Shown one piece after another: positions 21,868-35,620 of a DNA stretch of 64,000 nt (position 1 is the stretch's first letter; the number at the start of each line of letters is the position of its first letter). The translations under genes and the position numbers were made by a program. The DNA is from Mactromeris polynyma (taxonomy: Eukaryota > Mollusca > Bivalvia > Venerida > Mactridae): NCBI GenBank assembly GCA_032209605.1, contig JASFXZ010000001.1:47310619-47374618 (forward strand), given 5' to 3'. A model generated the notes under the pieces. It worked only from the letters and a program-made list of their open reading frames with translations, was not told the DNA's origin and did no database searches.

Positions 21868-23037
21868 TTATGCAAATATTGTCCTTATGTATCTAACATC
21901 CACGCCTACTGGGTCATGTTTGCGATGACTGAATGAGCCTGCTATTAGATCGCGAGTACATTTATAAATCAAACCTTTACCATAACAAAACAGATTGTCA
22001 GAGTTCACTCTCAAATGTGCTGCAAATATGCCGACGGCGGAATCCGAGGTCACAAGAACGTCACAAAGTTTTAAAATATGTGTGTTTACAAAGTTCTTAA
22101 ATCTAATAAAGTTATGTCGCTCATTATCACTATATTTTACACTTTTATACAGGTTATCAATGTCCAAATTGATCACGTGGTCACCGAAATACTTCTCTTC
22201 TGGCTTCTGGTGGTCGAAAAACTCTTTTGAATCAATGTTGCTAAGAAAAATCCTGTATTTTGAATTTCCATGCAGGATTCTTCTCAGAAATTCTACGATT
22301 GTCGACTTTTTAACAAGTTCTTTCTCATTGGTATGTATGCAGACGAGTTTGTTGCGTCCAACTTCCTGTTGAATGTGAGCTGTAAGGTTCTTATAAAAAA
22401 CACGTGGTGTTTGAAATAAACCCGCGTGAATAAGTCGATTGACGTCACACGCATGCGCACTGTATAACCAAGGCATCGTGCGAGATGAGAGTGGATTTCG
22501 GCGTAGGTCTTGTATCCAGTTATTCTCTCCGGAAACCAAAACAAAATCTTTTTCAGAATGTGATGAAAAGTCCATAGTTTGTAAATCTTTCTCCAAAAGA
22601 TACTTCTTCGATTCCTGTTCATGCTTGTTTGAAGATGGCTGCAGGAGGATCTGCCCAGGTTTGTTCATAATGGCCGCCATGTCTAATTTCCAGCTATAAT
22701 TTCTTACGTCATAAAAATGAAACAGAGAAAACCCGGAAGTGGATTTAACGGCAAACCTTTTCTCGGCAAGTACGGAGATAAGAAATGCCGACGTCAAACC
22801 GTATTCGTATCTATTTTCCTCTTGGCAATCTTTGTCACACATGTAAACAATCTTTTGCTTGTACTGTGTTGACGCTGACGTAAAATTGCCGAAGAGAAGG
22901 TCGAACGATTTTTTTAAATGTGTTTCCATTTTTTCATATCGCTTTATCATATTCGAAATACCTTCGTCTTCTTCGCTTGTATTCGAAATAACTAGAGGTA
23001 TTGTTGTACATATCAGTAAAATAATGTAAACTTTCAT
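21868..23037 (-). CDS. Secreted or Golgi fucosyltransferase-like protein
   Basis: The ORF encodes 389 residues in one exon. An N-terminal hydrophobic stretch (YIILLICTTIPLVIS, residues 4-18) is a signal peptide or membrane anchor. Four N-glycosylation sequons follow (N19, N51, N113, N217), with eight cysteines in all. The pattern CDKDC...YGLTSAFLISVLAEKRF (67-95), a following SW block, the strand LVCIHTNEKE (231-240), and CDVLVTSDSAVGIFAAHL near the C-terminus (325-342) resembles GT-B fucosyltransferase-like proteins (GT23/GT37/NodZ type) seen in invertebrates. In active relatives the central strand usually reads H-x-R. Here HTN stands in place of it, so activity is doubtful. The start is supported by a splice acceptor (TTTTTTCAG, exon from 23,064) with a short leader before the ATG. 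The assignment is an inference from pattern, not a search. Confidence 0.55.
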   Translation of the reverse strand: MKVYIILLICTTIPLVISNTSEEDEGISNMIKRYEKMETHLKKSFDLLFGNFTSASTQYKQKIVYMCDKDCQEENRYEYGLTSAFLISVLAEKRFAVKSTSGFSLFHFYDVRNYSWKLDMAAIMNKPGQILLQPSSNKHEQESKKYLLEKDLQTMDFSSHSEKDFVLVSGENNWIQDLRRNPLSSRTMPWLYSAHACDVNRLIHAGLFQTPRVFYKNLTAHIQQEVGRNKLVCIHTNEKELVKKSTIVEFLRRILHGNSKYRIFLSNIDSKEFFDHQKPEEKYFGDHVINLDIDNLYKSVKYSDNERHNFIRFKNFVNTHILKLCDVLVTSDSAVGIFAAHLRVNSDNLFCYGKGLIYKCTRDLIAGSFSHRKHDPVGVDVRYIRTIFA

Positions 23038-23064
23038 GCTCCTACGTTTATCTCCTTATCCTAC

Positions 23065-26000
23065 CTGAAAAAATATTAACAAACTATTAAACTTGGGGTG
23101 ATGTCAACTTTGCACGTATCTAACTAGTGCATTAATCGTTTGTAAAACTCATTGTCTGTGACAATTGCGCTAACCAGGACAAACACATTAGGTCTATATT
23201 CCGGTTCATTATTTCTTAAAATATGTCCCATGTGCAAGTTACTACACTAAACGATGTATACATTTTGGTAGGACCGCGACCAGTGGGTACATTTGCTTAT
23301 TGCCAGTGGCTTAAGAACTAAAAAAACAAGATTAAAACATACAAATAGAAGATAAAATTCAAATATAAACAAAAACTATCAACTGTCGTTCTTGCAGAGT
23401 GTATGACGCTTTGGATGTACAATATGGTCACACACTTCCGATATCGGCCTCATACGATTTGATGTAGAGCACAGTTACTATATCCAGAAACATAATTACG
23501 CAATAAATTTATTTTAACGACGAAAACGTACGCTATATATTCTGTTACGCTATTGACTTCCTACTTTTGATCTGATCTCACTTATTTACACTGTTACTCC
23601 AGTATTCAGTTTAATGTAAAAAAAAAATACCCATACCCACACTGGGCAAGATGATTCATGAAGACCTTTATCTGTAGGTGGTCTTTACATACTACATGTA
23701 CTTACTGAAAGTGTTAAATGGATTGCAAACGTTATATTGGATATGAGGCCGATCAGTTACGAGCATTGCCTAACGTTTGCCAACGTTGTCCTTTACTGAA
23801 CGCGGGCCTGCTCATCAAACCTCTGTATTCAATCATTCAGTGAAAGCCTGAATAAGTTACTGTTTTTCTTCAGGTTACAAACGCAGTTTAATTTTAAATC
23901 CGTTGAAATCCAGTTAGAAATAATGTTTCTGATTGCAATGCGATTCGAGCAAGATTAAATATTATCGGTATACATGTATTCATTATACTGTTGTTTTTGA
24001 CCGTAGTATTAGAATGAAATCCCGTATAATTTATAGCAATCAGGAGTAGATCTGTTGTGGTGTGTACCATCAATAAAACATATGAATAATGCTCCTGTTT
24101 TGATTTCGATTCAAAAGTTACTGACATAATAATAATGCATTCATTTCTGCTGGGTTACTATAATTAAGCAAACATAATTCACAAAATGTACAGGGTATTC
24201 GTGGGTAGAACTATTACCCAGACCACGGACATATAAACCATCCGTGCCCAGACAATTTAGAATTCGGTAATTAATGAAGTTTGACTATTCCTTTAAGAGA
24301 TAAACAATCACTTACCGCCCGGCAATTCCAGATCTTGTAAATTAAGTATGTGCCAAAGAAAACGTTTAGTTGTTTAAATCGTTGTGAGGATAGCATAGGC
24401 CACTTGTAGATACCCGGAAGAAGATTTAATTTTACAAAATTTTACAATCCTTACATTAGCTTTAGGCGAAACGAAATGACAGGCGCTCTAATTTAACATA
24501 CTGTCAATCATAAATAACTTTATATAGAAGTGCTTTGATCTGGTATAATGTTGTATTCTGTTTCTATGTATTTTTGTATCATTTTCACTACTCTCGGGCG
24601 CTTATTCCGATACCTTCATATACACCGTTACGGTAGTGGAATCAAAGCGAACATTTTCACCAACTATTCAGACCGTGGTTTGAATTGCATAGTTTCCTAG
24701 GAGACGCGACCATGCAGATGACACCATGACTTATGTTGACGCTAATTATCATTCCTAATTGCCTTGAAAGAATATCTTAAGATTCTTTTCGGTCAGACTA
24801 ATGCTTTAATTACTGGTTGGGAAATTTTGAATTAGCGCATGTATTAAAGTGTGTATATATTTCCGTAAAAGCTGAAATGTAACAAAACATGAACTTCGGA
24901 CTCAATTTCACAACAAAACGCACATTTGCGAGTGTTTTTAATTTAAAACAAAAAGCGAGAGAGAATTAAAGAATTACGAATTATTTCGATACTATTGAAA
25001 CAAGTGTATGTTATAAGTATTAATAAACGTGTGTTTTTTAATTTTGGTTCATATTTAACGAATTGATGAACATTATTATAGTAAATAGAATTAATTGCAC
25101 AGCAAATGTCTAACTTGACAGTAAGTTGGGGCCCTTGTATGATGCATTTTATAAATGTGAAGGAACGAAGTGTTTTCTTATCATTCCTGTCGTATTCAAA
25201 CATTTATGAAAAAGAGAGAATAAGTTGCTACAGGGAACGCCACATACATAAGACAGTGCCTCTCCGCACAGACCTCCGGGAAAACAACAATCCATAAAAC
25301 ATAAGGCATTTGAGGAGGCTCAAGGGTACATACGTTAGGGAACAGAGGCGCAAAGAGGATAAACAGTGGGGGGATTAATGGATGGAAAATATCACAGGAC
25401 ATGTCAAGACAGCTGGCAACAATAGGCCGAAACTGGACAGAATATAACATGAAAACTATATAAAGTGAAATAATTACTATTCAATATAGTAATCTGAAGA
25501 TTCCAAAAGCAAACGGACCAGTTGTCTATGGTACATGACGAGCGAGTCTGTTAACATGGTATATGTGTGAGTGGTATTGCAGAAAAAATCAGTGTATCAT
25601 TTTCTATTCTGATTACAATACAGGGGAGCGCACTAGTTTTTAATTTATTCCAATCTCTTTGTCGCTATTATCTCCCTTAGCGTAAATATTGAACGCAAAC
25701 AAATCATGCACATGGCAATTCAGAATGTCAGTGATTTTCCATAATGTGTCCAGGTCTATTGGATATAACGACTAATGAATACCCAGGTAATGTATTGATC
25801 AATTTTACTTGTTTAGGATAACAAATGCATCACAATTATTTTGGTTGAATTTATACCTGAACGAAAATACTGAAGTAATTTCAGTGTATATCGCCGCCCC
25901 TTCCAACATACAACTTTCTTCTCTGTATATGATATATAGATATATAGATATAGCTAGATCTTATGTTGTACTCGTATTTTATGTTACATTTTAAGAATGT

Positions 26001-26528
26001 TATTGCTGAGGTTGTTATTTTGAGTACATACCTGATTCAATATGTATTGTTTCTTTGTCTGTAGTGTTGCAACTTAAGACGCGGTCCAGTCGATAATTAT
26101 CGAACGTTTTTTTATTTAACTAGTACATACGTGCGGTTGGTTTGATTTTTGTTCTAACATAGCAAAACGGTGGTTTTTTTGTAGAAGGAGTTGATCATAC
26201 TTGATAGATTGAAATATGAATAAACATTCGGTACGTAAGGACTAGATTCCGTTACACATATTAAATCATGTCATTCTTGATTAAGGGACATACCATATTA
26301 TGTTACATACTTATACAGATATCCCTAAGTCAGCCCTTGTAATATAGATATACAAATGTACATTGTGTTCCCATTTTGTTGTATTTCTATTCTAATCCTT
26401 AGAAACGAAGATCATATCGTGCCGCCGACAACACATTAAAATGCAGTTTTCATAAATCTCTCTGGAATAAACACTAAGCAAAACATTTAAACAACGACTG
26501 ACAAGATGCTTAACCTACTGTGGTTACA
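23065..26528. other. Intergenic/intronic DNA upstream of the minus-strand gene
   Basis: AT-rich DNA without a supported exon. It begins with the intron upstream of the acceptor at 23,065-23,066, so the promoter and first exon of the fucosyltransferase-like gene may lie in it. The small open frames have no domain. Confidence 0.5.
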
Positions 26529-26850
26529 ATTACAGTGCAACCCTTTCCTAACGACCATCTCTGTGTACCAAGCTATTACAGTGCAACCCTTTCCTAACGA
26601 CCATCTCTGTGTACCAAGCTATTACAGTGCAACCCTTTCCTAACGACCATCTCTGTGTACCAAGCTATTACAGTGCAACCCTTTCCTAACGACCATCTCT
26701 GTGAACCAAGCTATTACAGTGCAACCCTTTCCTAACGACCATCTCTGTGAACCAAGCTATTACAGTGCATCCCTTTCCTAACGACCATCTCTGTGTACCA
26801 AGCTATTACAATGCAGCCCTTTCCTAACGACCATCTCTGTGAACCAAGCT
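26529..26850 (+). repeat. 46-bp minisatellite, seven units
   Basis: Units start ATTACAGTGCAACCC at 26,529, 26,575, 26,621, 26,667, 26,713, 26,759 and 26,805. They are nearly identical, with a GTGTACC/GTGAACC variant and a few changes in the last two units. 46 is not a multiple of 3 and no open frame results. Confidence 0.95.
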
Positions 26851-29800
26851 ATTTACTTTGCATTACCAATAATTTACCTTACAACTGCAGTCACCTCCTT
26901 ACTCTGACAGTTTGAGAAGCAGCATTGTGTAGAACATACTACCATATATAGTATGGCTCAATATAGTAATCGACTTGCGACAACAGTTCATAACGGTATT
27001 CCACCCATAATGGACATTTCTCCAAAGGCAAAGAAATTTGTATTGATTCAATCATGCGGATAAAAAAAAAAAAATTACCGTTCTAAAAAAAAGTATTGAC
27101 CTTTTTTCAATGTAAACTTCCTTCCTGAAAACGTTATCCGTACACAAATGACCAGTAAATGGAAAATTATCATTTCACTTCTCATTTTGTAATATTTCTT
27201 GTTTAGGAAACCATCTTTGTACTAATCAGATATGTAGATTAAAGTAATGTAAGAAACAGCTACAAGAAATTCAAAGAAAATGTTGTTTTTTTTACATTTA
27301 TGCATATAGCATTTAAGAACTGGGCAAATTTCCTTTCAAAATTAAAATATTGTTAATAGCAGATGATTTAAATTAAATTGATGTATCAATGGGGCATCAA
27401 ATTGTCTGTTTTAAAAACTATTTACATTATCTAACACAGAATATATAAAACTTTCAGAGACTTTTACCGTCCGGTTACAGCGCAATTTCATATTGAACAG
27501 AATGACGTGCATATTTCTCTGAGAAAATGTAACACTTCTAAGTGGTTTTGTTTGCTTTTTCACAAAAGAATTAGTTTTTCTGGAACATTTAACTTAGTGT
27601 TGTTGTAAAACAAAATTATATTGAATGTAAAACAAAATCATGATAATTTTTTATCTCTTAATAACTTCTTAAATATTTTCACTAATATTTTCAATATATA
27701 GTCACTTTATTACCTCCCTTTATGAAAAATTTCAGATTTTTTAAATTTTTGCAATTATTTGTCATCAGAAGAACGCATTGAAGCAATTTTGAATAGGATT
27801 TAATAATTTAAATAAATGATAATATTTTTTATATTAAATTTTGTAACAAATTTTATGTTTTGCTTACTGAGCCATACATATACAATGGAAATGGAGTATT
27901 TCAGTTATGGGTGGAATACCTCTTGAAAGTGAGTAATTACAAATTAAGGATTTCGTCATTTCTATGCTCTTCAGTAATTACAAGTCTTGTAGGACGTGAC
28001 ATATCATACTTCGATGAATATTACTATGAATTTCCACTCGCTCAAGTACTGTATAAAAATAAGAGATTATGAGAAGGTAAAAGTATATGGCTTGCAGTAT
28101 GATGTTAGTAAGTTAGCATACAGACTACGCGTATATCGAATCACGTGACTGAATCTGCGCTGATCATAATGTGCGAACTTGTTAGGATAAACGTTCGTAT
28201 TATACAGGTATGTGGACTTATATTTGTTGTAATTATATTTTTTTCGTGTTTTGTTAAAAAGGATTATGATATAAAGTACTACGTTTATTTTGGTATAAAT
28301 ATTTCTGAATACAATTGTGTGTCTTTTTTAAATGCCTATAGGATGTATAAATTGTTTGTATAACGTACATAAAAAAACAAGTTTTGTGTACATATAAGTG
28401 TGCTCTTTAAAAAAATGCCCAACCCCATGACATATTTTTACGCTGAAGAATGGGCGGAAATAAATTAGCACTTAAAACGTATCTCCTCAAGTTTTCTATT
28501 TTCAAATAGTTTATAAAAGTTACTTGATACATCTTCAGTGGATTATGACTGCAGTAAGCAATCCTATTTATGATTCAAATGAATGAAAATATCGACACAC
28601 GTTGGTGTAAACCTATCAATATGTTCATCGTTACAGATCACTTTGTCCAAATTCTGTAGAGATTCCAAAATTAAATAAGAATGGCGGATATGCTCTCCCG
28701 ACCTATATACATGTAGTTACATATTTGGAACAGTTGATAGTATATCATAATTTCAATACATATTTGTATTTGGTATTTCAATTTGAATTGATATAGGAAT
28801 GACACAACCTGCTGTACAGAACAGAACAGAATCTGAATATATAACATATCTGAATGAAAGCGTAATATATTTGCGTGATGCAATTCATACCAATAGCTGA
28901 TCTCAAATCGAAAACAAATATATCACAATTTTTGAAGATATTTATCTAACAAAGTCATCAAATAATACCGCGTTGTGAGAATAAGACAAAGCTATGACAT
29001 CTACATCTCTTAATTCCAAGTTTTGCACATCAACTTTTCATATTTAATTAAGTCTTAAACAATGTGTATGACCAAACTTGACTCATCGTCAGCACAGATT
29101 TCAATTCATCTGAGGTTGTATATTATTTTACAAAACTTCTGTGGATACAAACATTGAAAAAAAAAGATATTTCTCATAGAGATGTGTAGAATTTCCCAGA
29201 GAGACATGTTAGTGTCCAACAACAGTGTTAATATTTTTAAAACAAACTTACATGAGTATTGCTGTGTAATAAAACAATACAATATTCGTTATTTACAAAA
29301 GGTAAATTGGATCTATTACGAGACTATAGAGTACATGATTTGCGACTTTTCTGTCTTTGGAAATATATGTCGTTTGACAGAGCTATATTTTTGTCAATCA
29401 TTGAAGAATATTATAGACCTCTGTCTCGATTGAATTTCAAATTATATAGACATCATATAAAGATTTTATAAGCATATTCCGCGAACTTTTGAACACCCTT
29501 CGTAAATGCAGCTTTAAGACTATTTGATATATATTTAAAAAATCTACACCATAATAGTTTTATAAAAATGTCAACTGCCGCTAATCGGAAAAGCGAAATT
29601 GTTGTACATGGTCAAAGAGAGGTAGTTGCAGATCAGGGGAGATTTTCAACACGGGTTCTTGAGTGGAATTTGTGTACAGTGAAATACAAACATAATTCAG
29701 TTTATATTTATCTAGTTTACATCTATCGTGAAACAGGTTTTACAACTTATACTACTGAACACTTTCGATGACTGCTAACAAACACACAGGTGTACTTGAA

Positions 29801-30228
29801 TTATAACAAGAAATGTGAATGTCTGATTTTATGCCATGTGATCTCAAACTGTATATATTTATCTTTATCTATATTTGATGTTAGAACACATAGAGGATTT
29901 AGCTTATAAATATTACATATTTATCATTGGACAAGCGCAAATATTCACATCTATATACATGTATCGGTTAATCATCAACGTAATTAGTCGACAAGATCTA
30001 ATTAGAACATTTCTATTTGATTAATAACATGAAGCCCGCAGCAGTTCAGAACTAGAGATAACATCGTTCACACTTATACCTTGTGTGTATTTACCACAGC
30101 TTCAGTTTTAATAATTAGCTAAAATACGTGAGCTATAAAACACTTAACGGACTTCATAGCACGTGGGTCAGCAAAGGCTTCGTTGCATATTGATGGAGAT
30201 GTTTTCATTTGAAGAGCATGTAAAACAG
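26851..30228. other. Very AT-rich intergenic DNA
   Basis: No gene recognised. Open frames of up to 83 codons show no domain, start context or splice structure. Homopolymer A and T runs are frequent. Confidence 0.6.
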
Positions 30229-32100
30229 AATCAATTTGTGTACTAAGTCATATGTAATATCTGACTATAGTGTAGAACAATATCAGTTTGTTTACTGATG
30301 TATAATCAGTTTGTCCCTAGTGTAGGCCTACATCAGAATCAGTTTGTGTACTGATATATAATCAGTTTGTCCCTAGTGTACATCAGAATTAGTGTGTACT
30401 GATATATAATCAGTTTGTCCCTAGTGTACATCAGAATCAGTTTGTGTACTGATATATGATCAGTTTGTCTCTAGTGTACATCAGAATCAGTTTGTGTACT
30501 GACATATAATCAGTTTGTCCCTAGTGTAGGCCTACATCAGAATCAGTTTGTGTACTGATATATGATCAGTTTGTCCCTAGTGTACATCAGAATCAGTTTG
30601 TGTACTGATATATAATCAGTTTGTCCCTAGTGTACATCAGAATCAGATTGTGTACTGATATATACTCAGTTTGTCTCTAGTGTACATCAGAATCAGTTTG
30701 TGTACTGATATAAAATCAGTTCGTCCCTAGTGTACATCAGAATCAGTTTGTGTACTGAAATATAATCAGTTTGTCCCTAGTGTACATCAGAATCAGTTTG
30801 TGTACTGATATATAATCAGTTTGTCCCTACTGTACATCAGAATCAGTGTGTACAGATATAATCAGTTTGTCCCTAGTGTACATCATAATTAGTGTGTACT
30901 GATATATAATCAGTTTGTCCCTAGTGCACATCAGAATTAGTGTGTACTGATATATAATCAGTTTGTCCCTAGTGTACATCAGAATCAGTGTGTACTGATA
31001 TATAATCAGTTTGTCCCTAGTGTACATCAGAATTAGTGTGTACTGATATATAATCAGTTTGTCCCTAGTGTACACCAGAATCAGTTTGTGTACTGATATA
31101 TAATCAGTTTGTCCCTAGTGTACATCAGAATTAGTGTGTACTGATATATAATCAGTTTGTCCCTAGTGTACATCAGAATTAGTGTGTATTGATATATAAT
31201 CAGTTTGTCCCTAGTGTACATCAGAATTAGTGTGTACTGATATATAATCAGTTTGTCCCTAGTGTACATCAGAATTAGTGTGTACTGATATATAATCAGT
31301 TTGTCCCTAGTGTACATCAGAATCAGTGTGTACTGATATATAATCAGTTTGTCCCTAGTGTACATCAGAATTAGTGTGTACTGATATATAATCAGTTTGT
31401 CCCTAGTGTACACCAGAATCAGTTTGTGTACTGATATATAATCAGTTTGTCCCTAGTGTACATCAGAATTAGTGTGTACTGATATATAATCAGTTTGTCC
31501 CTAGTGTACATCAGAATTAGTGTGTATTGATATATAATCAGTTTGTCCCTAGTGTACATCAGAATTAGTGTGTACTGATATATAATCAGTTTGTCCCTAG
31601 TGTACATCAGAATTAGTGTGTACTGATATATAATCAGTTTGTCCCTAGTGTACATCAGAATCAGTTTGTGTACTGATATATAATCAGTTTGTCCCTAGTG
31701 TACATCAGAATCAGTTTGTGTACTGATATATAATCAGTTTGTCCCTAGTGTACATCAGAATCAGTGTGTACTGATATATAATCAGTTTGTCCCTAGTGTA
31801 CATCAGAATCAGTGTGTACTGATATATGATCAGTTTGTCCCTAGTGTACATCAGAATCAGTGTGTACTGATATATAATCAGTTTGTCCCTAGTGTGCATC
31901 AGAATCAGTGTGTACTGATATATAATCAGTTTGTCCCTAGTGTACATCAGAATCAGCTTGTACTGATATATAATCAGTTTGTCCCTAGTGTACATCAGAA
32001 TCAGTGTGTACTGATATATAATCAGTTTGTCCCTAGTGTACATCAGAATCAGTGTGTACTGATATATAATCAGTTTGTCCCTAGTGTGCATCAGAATCAG
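30229..32100 (+). repeat. 48-bp minisatellite, about 37 units, with higher-order repeat
   Basis: The unit is about 48 bp (50 bp when it reads CAGTTTGTGTACTG instead of AGTGTGTACTG) and contains AATCAGTTTGTCCCTAGTG. A higher-order period of 338 bp (six 48-bp units and one 50-bp unit) is visible: TACACCAGAA at 31,071 and 31,409, and AGTGTGTATT at 31,181 and 31,519. Long open frames on both strands arise because 48 is divisible by 3. They only repeat a 16-residue word and are not called as genes. Confidence 0.95.
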
Positions 32101-34679
32101 CACTTACAAAGGATGATAGAATGTCTTCTAATCTGGGTGTATACTGTTCTTTACTTCAATATGTGTCGTAGTTTGGTTTCAGCACATTTCGCGTTCATTT
32201 GATAGTATTTGTATTCAGTTTAGTAAATTTTCCTGAATGTTAAAAACTTTTCAAATGATTTGCAGCAAAATCATCTTTTCACTTTGTCTTTTTGTCGTTT
32301 TTTTATTTTCATCATTAAATGTGCAGGTTTTACCTCCGCACTCCTTTAGTAAAGGTCAATTCCTATAAGTTAAATGAAAATATTTATCCATTGCCTAATT
32401 CTACAATATCGAATATATTTATATACATGTATACATAGTCCGTTATGCTGATGATTGTAGGTGGACAATACATAACCTGGTTAAAACATCGGACATACAC
32501 GCCAATAAATAAATCTGCTTAAATGTACGAGACCTACCATGTGCGGTTCTAGAGGTGGGACCGGGAACCCGGACCCCCTGACATTTGGCAAACAATGGTC
32601 ACAAATTCAAAGGCCTCCTTTTTTTGTCCAAATTAGCGCATTGCATTACAAGAAAACGTATTGCCTTACAGAAATCTAGGGACTCCAAAGGCTGCATTAC
32701 CAGATGCAGTTGTATTTACATGTCGAGTAAATCTGTTTCTTGAAATACGATTGCACTTCCCGCTAATGTTAAACATTTTTTAAACAGCTTGTAGGTAAAA
32801 GTAATGATTTATTGTTTTGGTGCTACAGGGTTAGTAAACAATGTGTGAGAGTGAGCAGGCATTTTCAACACATTTGCCTATAAACACCAAGGCCCGGTTG
32901 CTGAAAACTCTAGTCTAGCGCGGCGTTATAACAAATTAAATAAACAGAACAGAACAGAACATAAAGTTAATTATCGACTTGAGCGATTACAGCTCATCGT
33001 CATTAGCAAAAATGTACACAAATACATCATCATGTGATGTGAAAAAGTAAATACAAATGTACATACATTTGTATATTAATGAATAACACCAATAACATAG
33101 TATATTTCATACGTAAAGATGAATATTACAAGTGATTGTATAAACATATAATAAGAAAACAAAAGAAATGGGAATAAACTCAATTAATTCTAACATTAAG
33201 TATGCTATTTCTCTGGTTAAGTGCGTGTTTAGTGAATATGGTCAAGTTATATAAAGTTTTTTTCTCATTTGATTAAAGTAATATAAACAATATCTTTCAT
33301 ATAAGATTTCACACAGCTTTCAGATTTCACGAACAATCTCAATGGAGATCCGTCTCAAACTTCTTTGTGTGCTGTAGACTCATCGTAAACGTGAGTTGTG
33401 GGGTATACATAGCTTTACTAACAACAAGAACAAGGTTGAGACAGTTAGATGCACTCTCGTCATGTAAGAAGAAATGAATATTTGACATGAAAAAAAACAA
33501 GTTTTGTTAAAATGAGACATTGGTGCCTCCTTATTCACAAACATTTTACGACTGTAACTCATAGCCTTTAAATTTGCAAAAGTATATATTTAATAGCCTT
33601 TCGTTTTTATTAAATCTAAATTACGGAAATTTTGTTTAAATAATGGTTGTTATCCACTCTCCATGTTTGCCATTTTTGAGGCGCGTTAGCGTCTCATTGC
33701 TTTCATCGTCAACCGAATGATCTACTCGAAGTACCGCCATATTCATCGTCTCAGGAAAATAGTACATGTAAAGTCTTCTGAATTTATTATAGATTTGTAT
33801 GAGTATAATGGCTGATTTGTCAGGGATATATCAATTGTGGAATGGTGGGAGTCTCAACATAAACGGATTTTCTGGATTATTTGTGTCATTTTTGGCGAAT
33901 TAGTTTACTCGAATAGTCGCGTATTAATTTCTAATACGATAATATGGAAAACGTGCATTCTTGCCTTGGAAGCTCATCCCAGAACCTCCAGTCCTTTGAT
34001 TAATCCACGTTGTTATAATGTAGGACAAACAAGAACTTTTAACATCTGAGTTTCAGTCTTATAATGTTGACAAATAAGGCCCCAGATTTACACGTTTTGT
34101 TATTACAAAAAAAGGAAAACTGAATTTTTAATAAAGCATGAACATGCAGGAGTGTGAATTGATACATGCCAATTTGCTATTAATCCAAGCCGAATATCAG
34201 TCTGCCAATTTCTTGATATCCAGTTAGATATTACCACACCTTATAAATGAATTACCAAGCTTCGGCTTCAAAAAACTGACATTGCTAGTTTGTGTTTTTG
34301 TTGCCTACAAATCATAATTAAATTGCTTTACTCAATAATTGTAAGTTATGACACATGAACACCCAGTTCATAGATTACTTACGTATGTTAGAGTGATTAT
34401 TTGTTTGGTTCTATTTCCTTCAGGTCATATGATTCATGAGAACAGTATAGGATAGTTAGGTGAGGCAAGTGTAATATCACATCATAGAATATGTTTTAAT
34501 AAATATTGATACGAAGCTAATGTCGCTTAGTCACGTAAAACACTGATAATATACTGGTCAACAGAGCTATCCCGACATTTCGTATTTTGATAATCTACAT
34601 TATGACAAATTGATCTGAAACATTGAACGTGGTTTTGACAAGTTTACATCAATGTTATTCGATCGGTCAATTCAATTGA
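32101..34679. other. Intergenic, no gene seen
   Basis: Holds a small (ACAGA)n-type tract near 32,945 (CAGAACAGAACAGAAC) and otherwise unique AT-rich sequence. A similar CTGTTCTGTTCTG tract lies at about 43,412. Confidence 0.6.
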
Positions 34680-35197
34680 TTCATACATCGAGTATTATAG
34701 ATTACTCCACTAAACATTCATACATCGTGTATTATAGATTACTGCACTCAACATTCATACATCGAGTATTATAGATTACTGCACTCAACATTCATACGTC
34801 GAGTATTATAGATTACTGCACTCAACATTCATACGTCGAGTATTATAGATTACTGCACTCAACATTCATACATCGAGTATTATAGATTACTGCACTCAAC
34901 ATTCATACATCGAGTATTATAGATTACTGCACTCAACATTCATACATCGAGTATTATAGATTACTGCACTCAACATTCATACATCGAGTATTATAGATTA
35001 CTGCACTCAACATTCATACATCGAGTATTATAGATTACTGCACTCAACATTCATACATCGAGTATTATAGATTACTGCACTCAACATTCATACATCGAGT
35101 ATTATAGATTACTGCACTCAACATTCATACATCGAGTATTATAGATTACTGCACTCAACATTCATACATCGAGTATTATAGATTACTGCACTCAACA
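34680..35197 (+). repeat. 37-bp minisatellite, 14 units
   Basis: Units begin TTCATACATCGAGTATTATA every 37 bp from 34,680 to 35,161. The first unit (ACTCCACTAAACA) and the second (CATCGTG) are the most diverged. Two units carry CGTCG. The rest are identical, as expected of recent homogenisation. Confidence 0.95.
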
Positions 35198-35268
35198 TCA
35201 CTGGAATGTGAATGTGGAATTAGTAGCATTTTAGAAACTATGTGAAAGAGTACTGGTGGGTTTGTACG

Positions 35269-35434
35269 TACTGAGAAGGATAAATTGTTTTGAGAATTGA
35301 TTGATAATTGATACTAAGAGCTGTAGACTTGTATTAACTGTACGGGTCAAACGTATACTGTAAACGTAATACAAGTCTACAGCTCTTAGTATCAATTATC
35401 ACTCAATTCTCAAAACAATTTATCCTTCTCAGTA
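35269..35434. repeat. 68-bp near-perfect inverted repeat
   Basis: Positions 35,269-35,336 and 35,367-35,434 are reverse complements with one mismatch, around a 30-base spacer. Arms start TACTGAGAAGGATAAATTG. This is a likely MITE or a young inverted duplication; its RNA would be a long hairpin. Confidence 0.9.
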
Positions 35435-35499
35435 TACATATATACATGTATAGACATGTACTTATTGTTTTGAGTCTCATCTAACGCACACTTCAATGG

Positions 35500-35620
35500 A
35501 GGCATAGGGGGTGAGGGGTTAGGTCGGCTGTGAGATCGAATCCCGCCTTAAATGAGGTTGAACCACGAAGTCCACAGTCCCAGAATTAGGCACGGGCACT
35601 GGCTAGTAACCCAGGACGCT
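35500..35620 (+). mobile_element. tRNA-related SINE-like fragment
   Basis: Contains a B-box-like GAGATCGAATCCCGCC followed by CCAGAATTAGGCACGGGCACTGG-type text found in short dispersed repeats. No clear A box or ends. A weak call. Confidence 0.35.

Noticed and set aside
21995..22699. Plus- and minus-strand frames of 86-125 codons
   Set aside because: They overlap the 389-residue minus-strand gene in other frames and carry no domain.
26529..26850. Evenly spaced repeats as a CRISPR array
   Set aside because: There are no unique spacers between the repeats; it is a simple minisatellite in animal DNA.
30827..32202. Several 78-130 codon frames on both strands
   Set aside because: All are 16-residue repeats encoded by the 48-bp minisatellite.
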